Positions 24,476 to 34,629 of a stretch of DNA of 64,000 bases are shown piece by piece. Position 1 is the first letter of the stretch; each line of letters starts with the position of its first letter. Origin of the DNA: Sva-07 sp963774765 (GTDB lineage Bacteria; Actinomycetota; Acidimicrobiia; Acidimicrobiales; Ilumatobacteraceae); the NCBI GenBank assembly GCA_963774765.1, contig CAVZGP010000009.1, forward strand, positions 868,001-932,000. The letters are read 5' to 3'. The notes below the pieces were generated by a model. It ran no database searches, was not told the DNA's origin, and was given only the letters and a program-made list of their open reading frames with translations. The position numbers were made by a program, and so were the translations under genes.

Positions 24476-27361
24476 TCAGCTCAGGCGTTGCATGAGGGCG
24501 ATGACGGCGTCGCCGTACCGTTCGAGCTTCGCCGGGCCGATGCCGGAGATGCGCCCGAGGTCACGCAGGGTGGTCGGGGCCGTACGGGCAATGGCCGCCA
24601 GCGTCTTGTTGTCGAACACGACATAGGCGGGTTTGCCGTCGCGCAACTCGTTGCGAAGGTCACGCAACGCGGCGAAGCGCTGCTGACCTGCGGCGTCGAG
24701 GTCGCCAGCCGGATCTCCCCCCGTCGAGCTCGAACCGGATGTGCTGCGGCTGCGAGCAGCGACCCGCTCGGGCCGGTGCGACGACACGATCCTGGCCGGC
24801 GACGGTTCGGTCGTGAGTTCGACGACGAACGGACTCGGGTGGGCTCCGGTGACGATGGTGGCGTGACGACTGGCGCGGGTGATCGCCACGTGGAACAGTC
24901 GTCGCTCCTCCTCGACGTCGTCGGCGAGTCGGTGCGGATACTGGTCGGCATCGGCCAAGTGCACGATCACGTGCGGCCACTCCTGGCCCTTCACGCGGTG
25001 GACCGTTGACAGCAGCACGCCACCGGGTGCTCGCTTCACCGCAAGCTGGCTGCGCATCCAACGCTCGAAGGTGGCCGGATCGTCGTGCAACGCGGCGAGG
25101 TGCGTCACCGCAGTCAGATCGTCACCCTGCGCCGAGCGGTTCATGCCACGTCGGTTCGCATCGAGTGACGCCACCGAGCCCGCCAGACCGATGTCGTCGA
25201 TCAGCGCCAGCACGAGGTCCGAGGTCGTGGCGCTCGACGACACGAGCTTCTGGAGTTGCTGGACGTCGGCGGCGAACTCGACGACGCGTTCGGCGTCACG
25301 CTCGTTGGTGAGCCGTCCGGCGAGTTTGTTGAGGTCGACGACGGACGACTGCTCGCTGACCCAGTCGGTGATCCGCGGATGGAACGATCGCGACGGCCGC
25401 CGCAAGGCTTCACGGATGTCGTCGGGAGCGAACGCGCCGCCACGACCCGCCGTGGCCAGCCGGAGCCAGGCGAGGACGGTCCGCACGGCGGTGCGGTCGG
25501 CGAACTCGAGGCCCACGCCCCCAGCGATCGGCACGCCCGCCACCACCAGCGCCACCTGCACCGGCGCGAGCAGCGCGTTGACCCGAGTGAGCACCGCGAT
25601 GTCCGACGTCGAGGCGCCGTTCGAGATGGCCTCCTCCACCGCCGAACTCGCCGCGCCGACGGCATCGACGTTGGTGTCGATCGACCAGCCGCCGGGAGCA
25701 TCCGACGCTGCGCGGATGGTCTTGGCCACCCGCCGGTGGTTGTGGCGCAGCAACCGGTCGACCACCTCGACCACGCCGGCCGGGCAGCGATAGTTGACTT
25801 CGAGCGGGTGCTCGCCAGAACCGGCAAACAGTTCGGCGAAGTCGATCAGCCAGGCCGGGTCGGCGCCGTTGTAGCCGTAGATGGTCTGGTCGTCGTCGCC
25901 CACGCCGAACACCGCGCCACCCGGTGCCGACAACAGCCGGATGAGCAGCAGGTGCGCCGGCGTGAGGTCCTGGAACTCGTCGACGAGCATGACGCGACAT
26001 GCCCGTTGCGCCGTGCGACGAGCGGTCGGATCGCGCAGCAGCACGAGCAGCGCCCGGTAGATCTGGTCGTCGAAATCGACCGCGCCTCGTCGTTCGAGCA
26101 TCTTGCGGTAGGCGGGCCACGTCGCGGCCAGCCCGTCGACGTCACCGTCGTAGCGGCCCTCGGCTTCGTCAGGATCGACCAGGCCGAGGCGGATCACCGT
26201 GAGCGCTTCGATCCACGGCCCGATCGGATCGCTGTTGCGACGCCGAGGGAAGTCGACGAGATCACCGATGATGCGCCGAACGTCGGGCTCGTCGATCGTG
26301 CGCCACGACTGCGGTTGCGGCGCGAAGGGTGGCGTGCCGTTGACGATCGCCAGCGCGATGGCGTTGAGTGTGCGGACCTGGAGTCCGGGAAGATCACGTG
26401 TGCGGTCGACCATCTCCTCCTGGGCCCGCTTGTTGAACGCCACCAGACTCACGGCGCTCGGCGGAAGCTTCCACGTGGTCAGCAGATGTCGGGCCCGTTC
26501 GGTGAGCACACGCGTCTTGCCGGAGCCCGCCGGAGCGATGATTCGCGCCCCGCCGCCGGGATGCGTCACCGCAGCAAGCTGATCAGGGGCGAGATCGGCG
26601 GCCGAGACGTTCGCGGACGGGATCGTCATCGACCCGTGCTCAAACGCCACGGCGTGGAGAACCGGCACACCGCCGATCGGGTCGAGATGGCGGACCGGTC
26701 CTGCATCGAGCCACACCGCAGTGCCATCGGGCACCACGACGTCGCCGACGCCCCCCGGTTCGACGGGCCGCGCACCGACGGCGACCGCCCGATCGAGTCC
26801 GAGCCACACGGGGCGTTCGGCGTCACGGGCATCGACGGTGTTCGCCCACACCAGATGGTGCAACTCCTCCAGCTCGAACTGGAACGTCGGGCCGAGTTCG
26901 TACGGCGCCGCCTCGGTCATCAGCATCGGCTCGCGCTCGAACGATGCGGCGAGTTCGATCACCAGCCGTGTCGCCGAGTGGTGCGCCCGTCGCAGTCGCT
27001 CGAGGGTGCGGCCGGGTGTCGACAGGGTGGCATCATCGATCACGAGTCGGTCGCACGAACTCCACGTTGCCGGGATGGCACCACCGGGCTCGATCAGGAC
27101 GTGACGTCCGAGCGCGTCCGGGCCGGCGTCCGCCACGGCGACACCACGCTCGAGCGGCGCGGAGACCTGGGGCGCACCACGGCGAGGTACGGGCGCAGGG
27201 GTCGTTCTGACGGATGGTTCCGCCTCGAACAGCGAGTCGACCGGGTGAGGAATCGGATCGTCGGCGACCGCGACCTCTTGGCGTCCCCCATCATTCCAGC
27301 ACTGGCGCACCTGGGCCGGGGTGTCGTGTTCCCCGTTGCAGTACGCACACGCGATCGCCAT
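24476..27361 (-). CDS. UvrD2-like superfamily I helicase with N-terminal Cys/His motif and C-terminal HRDC domain
   Basis: 961 residues. The helicase core holds Walker A IIAPAGSGKTRVLTERA (about residues 275-291), motif II VMLVDEFQDLTPAHLLL, motif III GVGDDDQTIYGYNGAD, motif IV NYRCP and motif V/VI STVHRVKGQEWPHVIVHLAD and FHVAITRASRHATIV. The last 75 residues (FAALRDLRNELRDGKPAYVV to GIGPAKLERYG) form an HRDC domain, the arrangement of mycobacterial UvrD2. The first 250 residues begin CAYCNGEHDTPAQVRQCW, a likely small zinc site, followed by a region of unknown fold. It should unwind DNA in repair. Confidence 0.92.
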   Translation of the reverse strand: MAIACAYCNGEHDTPAQVRQCWNDGGRQEVAVADDPIPHPVDSLFEAEPSVRTTPAPVPRRGAPQVSAPLERGVAVADAGPDALGRHVLIEPGGAIPATWSSCDRLVIDDATLSTPGRTLERLRRAHHSATRLVIELAASFEREPMLMTEAAPYELGPTFQFELEELHHLVWANTVDARDAERPVWLGLDRAVAVGARPVEPGGVGDVVVPDGTAVWLDAGPVRHLDPIGGVPVLHAVAFEHGSMTIPSANVSAADLAPDQLAAVTHPGGGARIIAPAGSGKTRVLTERARHLLTTWKLPPSAVSLVAFNKRAQEEMVDRTRDLPGLQVRTLNAIALAIVNGTPPFAPQPQSWRTIDEPDVRRIIGDLVDFPRRRNSDPIGPWIEALTVIRLGLVDPDEAEGRYDGDVDGLAATWPAYRKMLERRGAVDFDDQIYRALLVLLRDPTARRTAQRACRVMLVDEFQDLTPAHLLLIRLLSAPGGAVFGVGDDDQTIYGYNGADPAWLIDFAELFAGSGEHPLEVNYRCPAGVVEVVDRLLRHNHRRVAKTIRAASDAPGGWSIDTNVDAVGAASSAVEEAISNGASTSDIAVLTRVNALLAPVQVALVVAGVPIAGGVGLEFADRTAVRTVLAWLRLATAGRGGAFAPDDIREALRRPSRSFHPRITDWVSEQSSVVDLNKLAGRLTNERDAERVVEFAADVQQLQKLVSSSATTSDLVLALIDDIGLAGSVASLDANRRGMNRSAQGDDLTAVTHLAALHDDPATFERWMRSQLAVKRAPGGVLLSTVHRVKGQEWPHVIVHLADADQYPHRLADDVEEERRLFHVAITRASRHATIVTGAHPSPFVVELTTEPSPARIVSSHRPERVAARSRSTSGSSSTGGDPAGDLDAAGQQRFAALRDLRNELRDGKPAYVVFDNKTLAAIARTAPTTLRDLGRISGIGPAKLERYGDAVIALMQRLS

Positions 27362-27431
27362 GCGGCGACCTTACCGAATCACGTCCAACACCGCACACAC
27401 GTTCGATCGGGTCCTGCCGCCCCCCGCCACC

Positions 27432-27591
27432 GATGAGCCAAACCGCCGGATACGGTCGGTTCGCTCATCGCAACCCAGTCCGAGCTCCCACCGATGAGCC
27501 AAACCGCCGGATACGGTCGGTTCGCTCATCGCAACCCAGTCCGAGCTCCCACCGATGAGCCAAACCGCCGGATACGGTCGGTTCGCTCATC
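27432..27591. repeat. Palindrome family A, locus 2: three 38-bp copies, 61-bp period (reverse)
   Basis: Copies at 27432-27469, 27493-27530 and 27554-27591, identical to each other, with identical 23-base spacers. Each starts GATGAGCCAAACCGCC and ends GGTCGGTTCGCTCATC; the reverse complement matches the forward form at 14338 and 54037. The array lies between the 3' end of the enoyl-CoA hydratase gene and the start of the helicase gene. Confidence 0.92.
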
Positions 27592-27615
27592 GCAACCCAG
27601 TCCGACGGGATCAGG

Positions 27616-28410
27616 TCAGTGACCCGTGAACTCGGAGGGGCGACGTTCGAGGAACGACGCGACGCCCTCGCGATGGTCGTCGCTCTTGAAACACGCGGCG
27701 AGCGCGGTGGTGTGGCGTTCCATGTGCTCGCCGATCGGTGCGGTGAGACCTTCGTGGACGAGCGACTTGATCAAACCGAGGCTGTGCGGCGAGCCCCCGG
27801 CAATCGTGTTCGCCAACGACATCGCGGCGGGGAGCAGTGCGTCGCTCGAAACCACGTCGGTGACGTAGCCGAGGCGGAGTGCTTCGTCGGCGTCGATCAT
27901 CTCACCGGTGTAGAGCAGCTTCAATGCGGGTTGCAGCCCGACGATGCGCGGCAGCAGCCAGGTGCCGGCGCCGGTGTCGGGCACGAGACCCCGGTGAACG
28001 AAATTCCAGGCGAACCGGGCCTGGGTGCTGGCGAAGCGGATGTCGCACTGCGACGAGAACTCGGCGCCCATCCCCACCGCCGGCCCGTCGATGGCCCCGA
28101 TCGTCGGCTTTCGGGCCTGGGCGATCGGCCACCACTTGTGCTTCTCGTCGGCCGAGCCACGCAGGCCGCGCGTCTCTCCGGGCACCGTCGCCAGGTCCGC
28201 AAGGTCGGTGCCGGCACAGAACGCGCCGGGCACACCGGTGACCACGAGCACGATGGTGTCGGGGTCATCGTCGGCGCGCCCGACGGTTTCGATGAAGTCG
28301 CCCAACATTGCGTACGTCATCGCGTTGCGCTTCTCGGGCCGATCGATCGTGATCACACCGACCTTGCCCTCGACGTGGTAGCGGATCAGTTCGCGTGCGG
28401 CATCGCTCAT
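27616..28410 (-). CDS. Enoyl-CoA hydratase/isomerase family protein
   Basis: 264 residues. The crotonase fold is shown by GVITIDRPEKRNAM near residue 17, the oxyanion loop GAFCAGTDLADLA near residue 62, and IDGPAVGMGAEFSSQCDIRF near residue 108. The second catalytic position falls in FVHRGLVPDTGAGTWLLPR, and the C-terminus ends HREGVASFLERRPSEF. It acts on an acyl-CoA in fatty acid breakdown or a related route; the exact reaction is not clear. It lies 33 bases downstream of nrdJ on the same strand. Confidence 0.9.
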   Translation of the reverse strand: MSDAARELIRYHVEGKVGVITIDRPEKRNAMTYAMLGDFIETVGRADDDPDTIVLVVTGVPGAFCAGTDLADLATVPGETRGLRGSADEKHKWWPIAQARKPTIGAIDGPAVGMGAEFSSQCDIRFASTQARFAWNFVHRGLVPDTGAGTWLLPRIVGLQPALKLLYTGEMIDADEALRLGYVTDVVSSDALLPAAMSLANTIAGGSPHSLGLIKSLVHEGLTAPIGEHMERHTTALAACFKSDDHREGVASFLERRPSEFTGH

Positions 28411-28443
28411 GCGCCGACGGTAGTGGTCACCGAGTCGCCGATC

Positions 28444-31261
28444 TCAGCTGCAACCGCTGGTGCTGCCGCACGACGTACAGACGTAGCAGCTGCCCGAGCG
28501 CAGCATCGTCACGCCACACTGCATGCACATGGGTGCGTCACTGGGCCGCACCGCGGCATGCGCCGAGGGCTCGTCGCGACCGGCCGCGAACGACGGCTGG
28601 TCGGTCACGTTCGACTTCGGATCCGGCGCGAGCTCGGAGCCTTGATTGGTCGTTGTCACCGCCTCCTCGACACCGGGAAGGGTCGGCTGGAGGCGCTCGT
28701 CGATGGAGAAGATGCCGAGTTCGGCGCGCTCGTCGTAGGTCATGTACTCGATCGCCAAGCGGCGGAACAGGTAGTCCATGATCGACGAAGCGAAGCGAAT
28801 GTCGGGGTCGTCGGTCATGCCGGCGGGCTCGAAACGCATGTTCGTGAACGCTTCGACGAAGGCGCGCAGCGGCACGCCGTACTGCAGCCCATACGACACG
28901 GACTTGGCGAATGCGTCCATCACACCGGCCATCGTGGAACCCTGCTTCGACACGGTGAGGAAGATCTCGCCCGGCTGACCGTTGTCGTACTCGCCGATGG
29001 TCGCGAAGCCCTTGCAGTCGGCCACACGGAACTCGAACGTTCGGCCGCGACAGCGTGCGCGGCATCTTCTGGCGCACCGGCTGGTGCACGATCCGCTCGA
29101 TCACCTGCTGGACCCCGGCCTCGACGGCCGCGGGCGCGGTGAGGTCGGTCGCAGCATCGCTCGCTCGACCCTTCGAAGACGACAGCGGCTGACCGAGCTT
29201 GCAGTTGTCGCGATAGATCGCCACCGACTTGAGCCCCAGCTCCCACGCCAGCATGTGCAGACCCTCGACATCGTCGACGGTCACGTCTTCTGGCATGTTC
29301 GCCGTCTTGCTGATCCCGCCGCTCAGGAACGGCTGGACCGCTCCCATCATGCGGATGTGGCCCTCGTAGTGGATCGTGTTGTCGCCCATCGAACAAGCGA
29401 ACACCAGCAAGTGTTCGGCGGCGAGATGCGGTGCCCCCATCACCGACATGTTCTCGTCGATGTAGGTGATGATGTCGTCGACCTGTTCGGGGGTGTAGCC
29501 CAGCCGCCGAAGCGCCCGCGGAATCGTCTGGTTGACGATCGACATCGTGCCGCCACCGACGAGCTTCTTGGTCTTCACGAGCGCCAGGTCGGGTTCGATG
29601 CCCGTCGTGTCACAGTCCATGGCCAGGCCGATGGTGCCAGTCGGTGCCAGAACGGTGGACTGGCTGTTGCGAACGCCGTGGTGGCTTGCGTCGCGAATCG
29701 CACGCTCCCACGCGTCGGCTGCGGCGTCGACGAGATCGAAGGGAAGGACGTCGTTCTCGGCGAGGCGATCGTTGGCCTCCTGGTGCATCTCGAGCACATG
29801 GAGCATCGCCTCGGACTCATCGGCGAAGCCGTCGAAAGGGCCGACCCTGGCAGCGGTGCGAGCGCTGGCGGCGTACGCCGAACCGGTCATCAGCGAGGTG
29901 ATCGCGGCCGCCCAGGCGCGACCGTCGTCGGAGTCGTACGGCAAGCCGAGCGCCATCAGCAGCGCTCCGAGGTTCGCGTACCCGAGACCGAGTTGGCGCA
30001 GCGCCCTGGTGGTGTCGCCGATCTTCTCGGTCGGGTAGTCGGCGCGCCCGACGAGAATCTCCTGCGCGGTGAACACGGTGTCGACGGTGTGCGTGAACGC
30101 CCCGACATCGAACCCGCCGTCGTCCTGCAGGTACTTGAGCAGATTGATCGACGCGAGATTGCACGCGCTGTTGTCGACGTGAAAATATTCGGAGCAAGGA
30201 TTGCTGGCTGTGATCCGCCCATGGTTGGGTGCGGTGTGCCAGCGGTTGATCGTGGTGTCGAACTGAAGGCCCGGATCGGCGCACTGCCAGGCGGCCTCGG
30301 CGATCTCTCGCCACAGCTTGCGGGCCTTGACCGTGCGCAACACCTCGCCGGTGGTCACGGCGGTGAGGTTCCAGTCGGCGTCGTCGACCACGGCCTGCAT
30401 GAACTCGTCGGTCACCCGGACCGAGTTGTTGGCGTTCTGGTACTGCACCGAGAACGAGTCGGCACCGTCGAGGCCCATGTCGAAGCCGGCATCGGCGAGC
30501 ACCCGCGCCTTGCGTTCCTCGATCGCCTTGGTCCGGACGAACTGCTCGATGTCGGGATGACCGGCGTCGAGGATGACCATCTTCGCTGCCCGCCGGGTCT
30601 TGCCACCGGACTTGATGGTGCCCGCCGATGCGTCGGCACCGCGCATGAAGCTCACCGGGCCCGACGCGGTTCCACCACCATCGAGCGGTTCCATTGAGGA
30701 GCGGATTCTCGACAGGTTGACGCCGGCACCGGAGCCACCCTTGAAGATCAAGCCCTCCTCGCGATACCAGTTGAGGATCGAGGGCATCTCGTCATCGACG
30801 GCGAGGATGAAACACGCGCTCGCCTGCTGGGGCACGCCGCGCACACCGATGTTGAACCAGACCGGGCTGTTGAACGCAGCTCGCTGCGTGATCAGGATGT
30901 ACTTGAGTTCGGCCCGGAACGCCTCGGCCTCGTCGCCGTCGAAGTAGCCGCCGGCGATCCCCCACTCGGTGATCGTGTCGACGATCCGGTCGACCACCTG
31001 CTTCAGCGACGACTCGCGCCCTGGCGTCCCGAGAGCCCCGCGGAAATACTTCTGGGTGACGATGTTGGTGGCATTCAGCGACCACGTGGCCGGGAACTCG
31101 ACACCGAGCTGTTCGAAGGCGACCGACCCATCGACCCAGTTGGTGATCCGAGCGTCGCGGCGCTCCCACACGATTTCGTCGTACGGGTCGATCCCTGCGG
31201 ACGTGAACAGGCGTCCGAGCCCGATCGTGCCGTCAGCGGTGCGGTCCTGTGCGAGCGACAT
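28444..31261 (-). CDS. nrdJ: Class II (adenosylcobalamin-dependent) ribonucleotide reductase (one frameshift)
   Basis: About 938 residues. The N-terminal RNR fold begins near ATNIVTQKYFRG; the reducing cysteine lies in PQQASACFILAVDD; the substrate site is GGSGAGVNLSRIRSS; the active-site cysteine loop is TASNPCSEYFHVDNSACNLA; the phosphate-binding region is LAPTGTIGLAMDCDTTGIEP. The C-terminus has a cysteine-rich redox tail (CMQCG, then CYVCTSCGSTSGC). The frame breaks near 29040, removed by deleting one base. The enzyme makes dNTPs using B12; no intein is present, although this family often carries one. NrdR is encoded nearby. Confidence 0.95.
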
Positions 31262-31582
31262 GGCATTCCTCCGAAAGTCGAGAAGGTTTCCAAACTACAC
31301 CGATGTCACTCCGCACCCAAACACCGTGGCGGATCGCCGACCGGGTGTGACGCACAGGTCGAGGGAGCTCCCCAAGCAGACACCGTCCACGACCCCGAGG
31401 GGTCGGTACCCGCCTTCTTGTCCGTGCGCCACACCACGGTCGGCACTGGTGCGCACTCTACGAAAAGCTGCCTGTGGGAAGAAAGAGGGACAACCATGTG
31501 AATTTCGGGGAACTTGGTGTGGACACGACGTGAACAACTCCGAGTTGTCCACAGCGTCAGATTCGGGACCTGACCGGTCGAG
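31262..31582. promoter_or_regulatory. nrdJ upstream region with two DnaA-box-like sites
   Basis: A 320-base gap with no gene. A perfect actinobacterial-type DnaA box TTGTCCACA lies at 31545-31553, and an inverted near-match TGTGGACAC at 31518-31526. A perfect hairpin CGACCCC-GA-GGGGTCG lies at 31390-31405, and ACAACTC/GAGTTGT pairs just before the DnaA box. I searched by eye for a B12-riboswitch box and for AT-rich NrdR boxes and did not find a convincing one. Confidence 0.45.
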
Positions 31583-33859
31583 TCAGCCGGCGGGGCCGAC
31601 GGTGACCGGAATGCCGTTGAGCACCGAGGTTCCCGACAGCGGATCGAGCGCCGAATCGTCGGAGAGCGTGTTCGAATTGACCCCCGCATGCTCGGCTGCC
31701 ACTCGGAGCCGCGAGCCCGGTCGGTCATGGCCCCATCCGTGGGGGAGGCTGACCACCCCGGGCCGGATCGTGTCGGTCACCTCGACCGGCGCGTGGACCG
31801 AACCGACCTTCGACGTCACCCGCGCGGCACACCCGTCGACCAGTCCGAGTGCCACCGCATCGTCGGGATGCACCTGCAACGTGCAACGCGGCTTGCCCTT
31901 CACGAGCACTTCGACGTTGTGCATCCACGAGTTGTTGCTGCGCAGGTGACGGCGTCCGACGAGCACGAGTCCGCGTGCGAGGAAGTCGTCCGCGCTCGCG
32001 TGGAGCCGTTCGAGGTCGTTCACCAACGGCTCGGGCGCCATCTCGATCCGACCGCTCGGAGTCCGCAAGACGTCGGGAATCCTCGAGACCAGCGGACCGA
32101 AGTCTCTCCCGTGCGGATACGCCAGAAGGTCGTCGAGCGATGTGCCGTCGGGATCGACACCGAAGCCATCACCGAACGGTCCGGTGCGCAACATGAAGTC
32201 GAGCATCCGCTCCGGGCCCCGCCGACCCGACGCGTTCAACTCGGCCAACAGTTCGCCAGCGTCGCGTCCACCCACCGGCGAGTGATCGTCCTTGACCGCG
32301 CTGCGCACCAGACCGTCGATCGCCATGTCGTCGGCGACGGCCGGATCGACATCGACGCCGAGGCCCTGAGCGATCGCGGTGAGCTTGGAGATGACCTCCC
32401 ACTCGTCGGGCTGACCGTCGTCGAGCGGCAGCACCGCAGGTGAGTAGTTCGCCACGTTGCGCACGGCGAACTGCATCAACAGCAGGTCGTAGTGGCCGCG
32501 TTGCAGCTGCGAGGGAGGCGGCAGGATCACGTCTGCGTGCCGAGTCGTCTCGTTCAGATACAGGTCGATGCTGACCATGAAGTCGAGCTGGTCCAGCGCC
32601 ACGGCCAACCGCTCGCTGTTCGGCGTCGACAGCACCGGGTTGCCGGCGAGCGTGACCAGCGCCCGGATCTGGCCGTCACCCGGCGTCTCGATCTCCTCGG
32701 CGAGCACTCCGACCGGGTACTCCCCCATCACCTCGGGGTGCCCGCTCACGCGGGAGTGACCACGGCCACTACCGAAACCGCGTCCCGAACCGGGCTTGCC
32801 ACGGGTCGTCGCTCCGCCGGCAACGGGAGTCGGGAACATCGAGCCGCCCGGCCGATCGAGGTTGCCACTGAGGATGTTGACGACGTCGATCAGCCACGAC
32901 GCGGTCGAGCCGAACTCGGTGGTCGTGGTCCCGATGCGCCCGTAGACCGCAGCCGACGGCGCAGCTGCCAGCTCTCGCGCCATCGTTCGAATCGTCGCCG
33001 CGTCGACGCCGGTCACGGGTGCGGCGACCTCCGGCGTGAACGGCGCGAGCGCTGCGGCGACCTCATCGAGGCCGGAGAGGAACGCGGAGACGTGATCACC
33101 CGGATCGGCGAGACCCTCGCTCAGCATCGTGTTGGCCATCGCAGCGAGCAGGAACGCGTCGGTTCCGGGCCGGATCGACACCCACTGATCGGCCTGCTCC
33201 GCCGTGCGCGACAGTCGAGGATCGACGACGACCACCTTGCCGCCGCGAGCCTGGATGGCCTCGATCCTGCCCGGGAAGTCGGGGGCGGTGCACACGCTGC
33301 CGTTCGATGCGTACGGATTGGCGCCGAGGATGACGAGATGGTCCGTCCGATCGAGATCGGGGACGGCGATGGCGACCGGCGAGCCGAACACATGGCCGGA
33401 GGCCACGTGACGTGGCATCTGATCGACCGTCGACGCGCTGAAGCGATGCCTCGTGCCGAGCCCGGTCAGCAGCACCCGCGAGAACATCATCGCCGACAGA
33501 CTGTGGGCAGTCGGGTTGCCGACGTAGGCGGCCAGCGACTCTCGACCGGTCCTCTCGATCACCCCACCGAGCCCGGCGGCCACCGCCTCCCAGGCCTCGT
33601 CCCAGCTCACCGGCACGTGCTCGCCGTCGCGCTTCAACATCGGCGTGCGCAGCCGGTCTGGATCCTCGTGCAGCTGTTTGAGCGTGGAGCCCTTCGGACA
33701 GATGAACCCCTTCGAGAAGACGTCGAGTTGGTCGCCGCGAATCCGCTGCACCTCCTCGCCACCCCTGCCGTCGGGCCGCAGCGTGATCTCCAACCCACAG
33801 GTGGCCTCGCACAGCGGACAGGTACGAAACGCGGTTCGGGTCGGCGCCGTCGATGTCAT
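31583..33859 (-). CDS. Molybdopterin oxidoreductase (formate dehydrogenase/nitrate reductase-like catalytic subunit)
   Basis: 758 residues from ATG 33859. The N-terminal 4Fe-4S motif is RTCPLCEATCGLEI with the fourth cysteine in GFICPKGSTLKQLHEDP. Next come the cofactor-binding domains: VSWDEAWEAVAAGLG, YVGNPTAHSLSAMMFSRVLL, LVILGANPYASNG, VVVDPRLSRTAEQAD, and the C-terminal domain NNSWMHNVEVLVKG with LQVHPDDAVALGL. The metal-ligand position falls in SASTVDQMPRHVASG, with no cysteine or selenocysteine, so it is not a classic formate dehydrogenase. No twin-arginine signal is seen, so it is cytoplasmic. Substrate unknown. Confidence 0.88.
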   Translation of the reverse strand: MTSTAPTRTAFRTCPLCEATCGLEITLRPDGRGGEEVQRIRGDQLDVFSKGFICPKGSTLKQLHEDPDRLRTPMLKRDGEHVPVSWDEAWEAVAAGLGGVIERTGRESLAAYVGNPTAHSLSAMMFSRVLLTGLGTRHRFSASTVDQMPRHVASGHVFGSPVAIAVPDLDRTDHLVILGANPYASNGSVCTAPDFPGRIEAIQARGGKVVVVDPRLSRTAEQADQWVSIRPGTDAFLLAAMANTMLSEGLADPGDHVSAFLSGLDEVAAALAPFTPEVAAPVTGVDAATIRTMARELAAAPSAAVYGRIGTTTTEFGSTASWLIDVVNILSGNLDRPGGSMFPTPVAGGATTRGKPGSGRGFGSGRGHSRVSGHPEVMGEYPVGVLAEEIETPGDGQIRALVTLAGNPVLSTPNSERLAVALDQLDFMVSIDLYLNETTRHADVILPPPSQLQRGHYDLLLMQFAVRNVANYSPAVLPLDDGQPDEWEVISKLTAIAQGLGVDVDPAVADDMAIDGLVRSAVKDDHSPVGGRDAGELLAELNASGRRGPERMLDFMLRTGPFGDGFGVDPDGTSLDDLLAYPHGRDFGPLVSRIPDVLRTPSGRIEMAPEPLVNDLERLHASADDFLARGLVLVGRRHLRSNNSWMHNVEVLVKGKPRCTLQVHPDDAVALGLVDGCAARVTSKVGSVHAPVEVTDTIRPGVVSLPHGWGHDRPGSRLRVAAEHAGVNSNTLSDDSALDPLSGTSVLNGIPVTVGPAG

Positions 33860-33939
33860 GGCTTCATCGTCGCAGATGTGATCGTCGGCACACTCAGCCA
33901 GCCCGTTGACCGGCCGCCGAATCGGGGCATGATGGTTCG

Positions 33940-34629
33940 ATGCGCCGCCTGCTCCCGGAGCCCACCGACGACATCGCCGTGGACGACGCCTACGCCACTG
34001 CGCTCGGCACTCGCACCGATGGTCCCTGGGTCGGTGTGTGCATGGTGGCATCGATCGACGGGTCGACCGCTGTCGACGGCGCATCGGCGAAGCTGTCGAG
34101 TCCGACCGACACCGCGGTCCTCGCTCGGCTTCGGCGTCTCGCCGACGTGATCGTGGTCGGAGCCGGAACGGTCCGCGACGAGGGCTACGGCGTGCCGGCC
34201 AAAGCAGGTCAACGCGTCGGTGTCGTCACTCGGACCGGACGCCTCGACTTCACCTCCGAGCTGTTCCGATCCGGCGCCGCGTTCCTGATCAGCTCTGAGC
34301 GTTGCGCACTCGACGTCCCCCACGGCACCGACGTGCTCCGCGTCGGCGCTGACGACATCGACTTCGGCGCGGCGATCCGCCGGCTCCCCGCCTTTGTCGG
34401 AGGCGCCGACTACGTCCAGGTGGAGGGTGGTGCGTCGCTCAACGGCGCACTCTTCGACGTCGACATGATCGACGAGATCAACCTCACGACGTCACCGGCC
34501 ACCTTCGCCGGATCCGGGCCACGCCTGGCAACGAATGCACCGGCGCACGCCCACCGCTTCGAGGTCGCGCAACTCGCGATCGACGACGAATCGTTCGTGT
34601 ACACCCGCTGGCTACGGCGCCGAGACTGA
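33940..34629 (+). CDS. RibD C-terminal (dihydrofolate reductase-like) domain protein
   Basis: 229 residues, divergent from the molybdenum enzyme. The fold is shown by GVCMVASIDGSTAVDGASAK (residues 31-50), DVIVVGAGTVRDEGYGVP and a C-terminal VEGGASLNGALFDVDMIDE. These are the NADPH- and substrate-binding motifs of the RibD reductase domain. The deaminase domain of true RibD is absent, so a role as a stand-alone pyrimidine reductase or a related NADPH reductase is an inference. Its 3' end overlaps nrdR by 18 bases, convergently. Confidence 0.88.
   Translation: MRRLLPEPTDDIAVDDAYATALGTRTDGPWVGVCMVASIDGSTAVDGASAKLSSPTDTAVLARLRRLADVIVVGAGTVRDEGYGVPAKAGQRVGVVTRTGRLDFTSELFRSGAAFLISSERCALDVPHGTDVLRVGADDIDFGAAIRRLPAFVGGADYVQVEGGASLNGALFDVDMIDEINLTTSPATFAGSGPRLATNAPAHAHRFEVAQLAIDDESFVYTRWLRRRD

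Noticed and set aside
28982..30697. 571-codon plus-strand ORF opposite nrdJ
   Set aside because: Antisense shadow; low-complexity product; nrdJ motifs are clear on the minus strand.
28444..31261. Intein in nrdJ
   Set aside because: The nrdJ conserved motifs are contiguous apart from a single-base break near 29040; there is no inserted block.
31262..31582. Cobalamin riboswitch upstream of nrdJ
   Set aside because: I looked for the B12 box and paired stems and did not find them; only simple hairpins and DnaA-box-like sites.
32492..34150. 552-codon plus-strand ORF opposite the molybdenum enzyme
   Set aside because: Antisense shadow rich in R, H, G and A, no domain.
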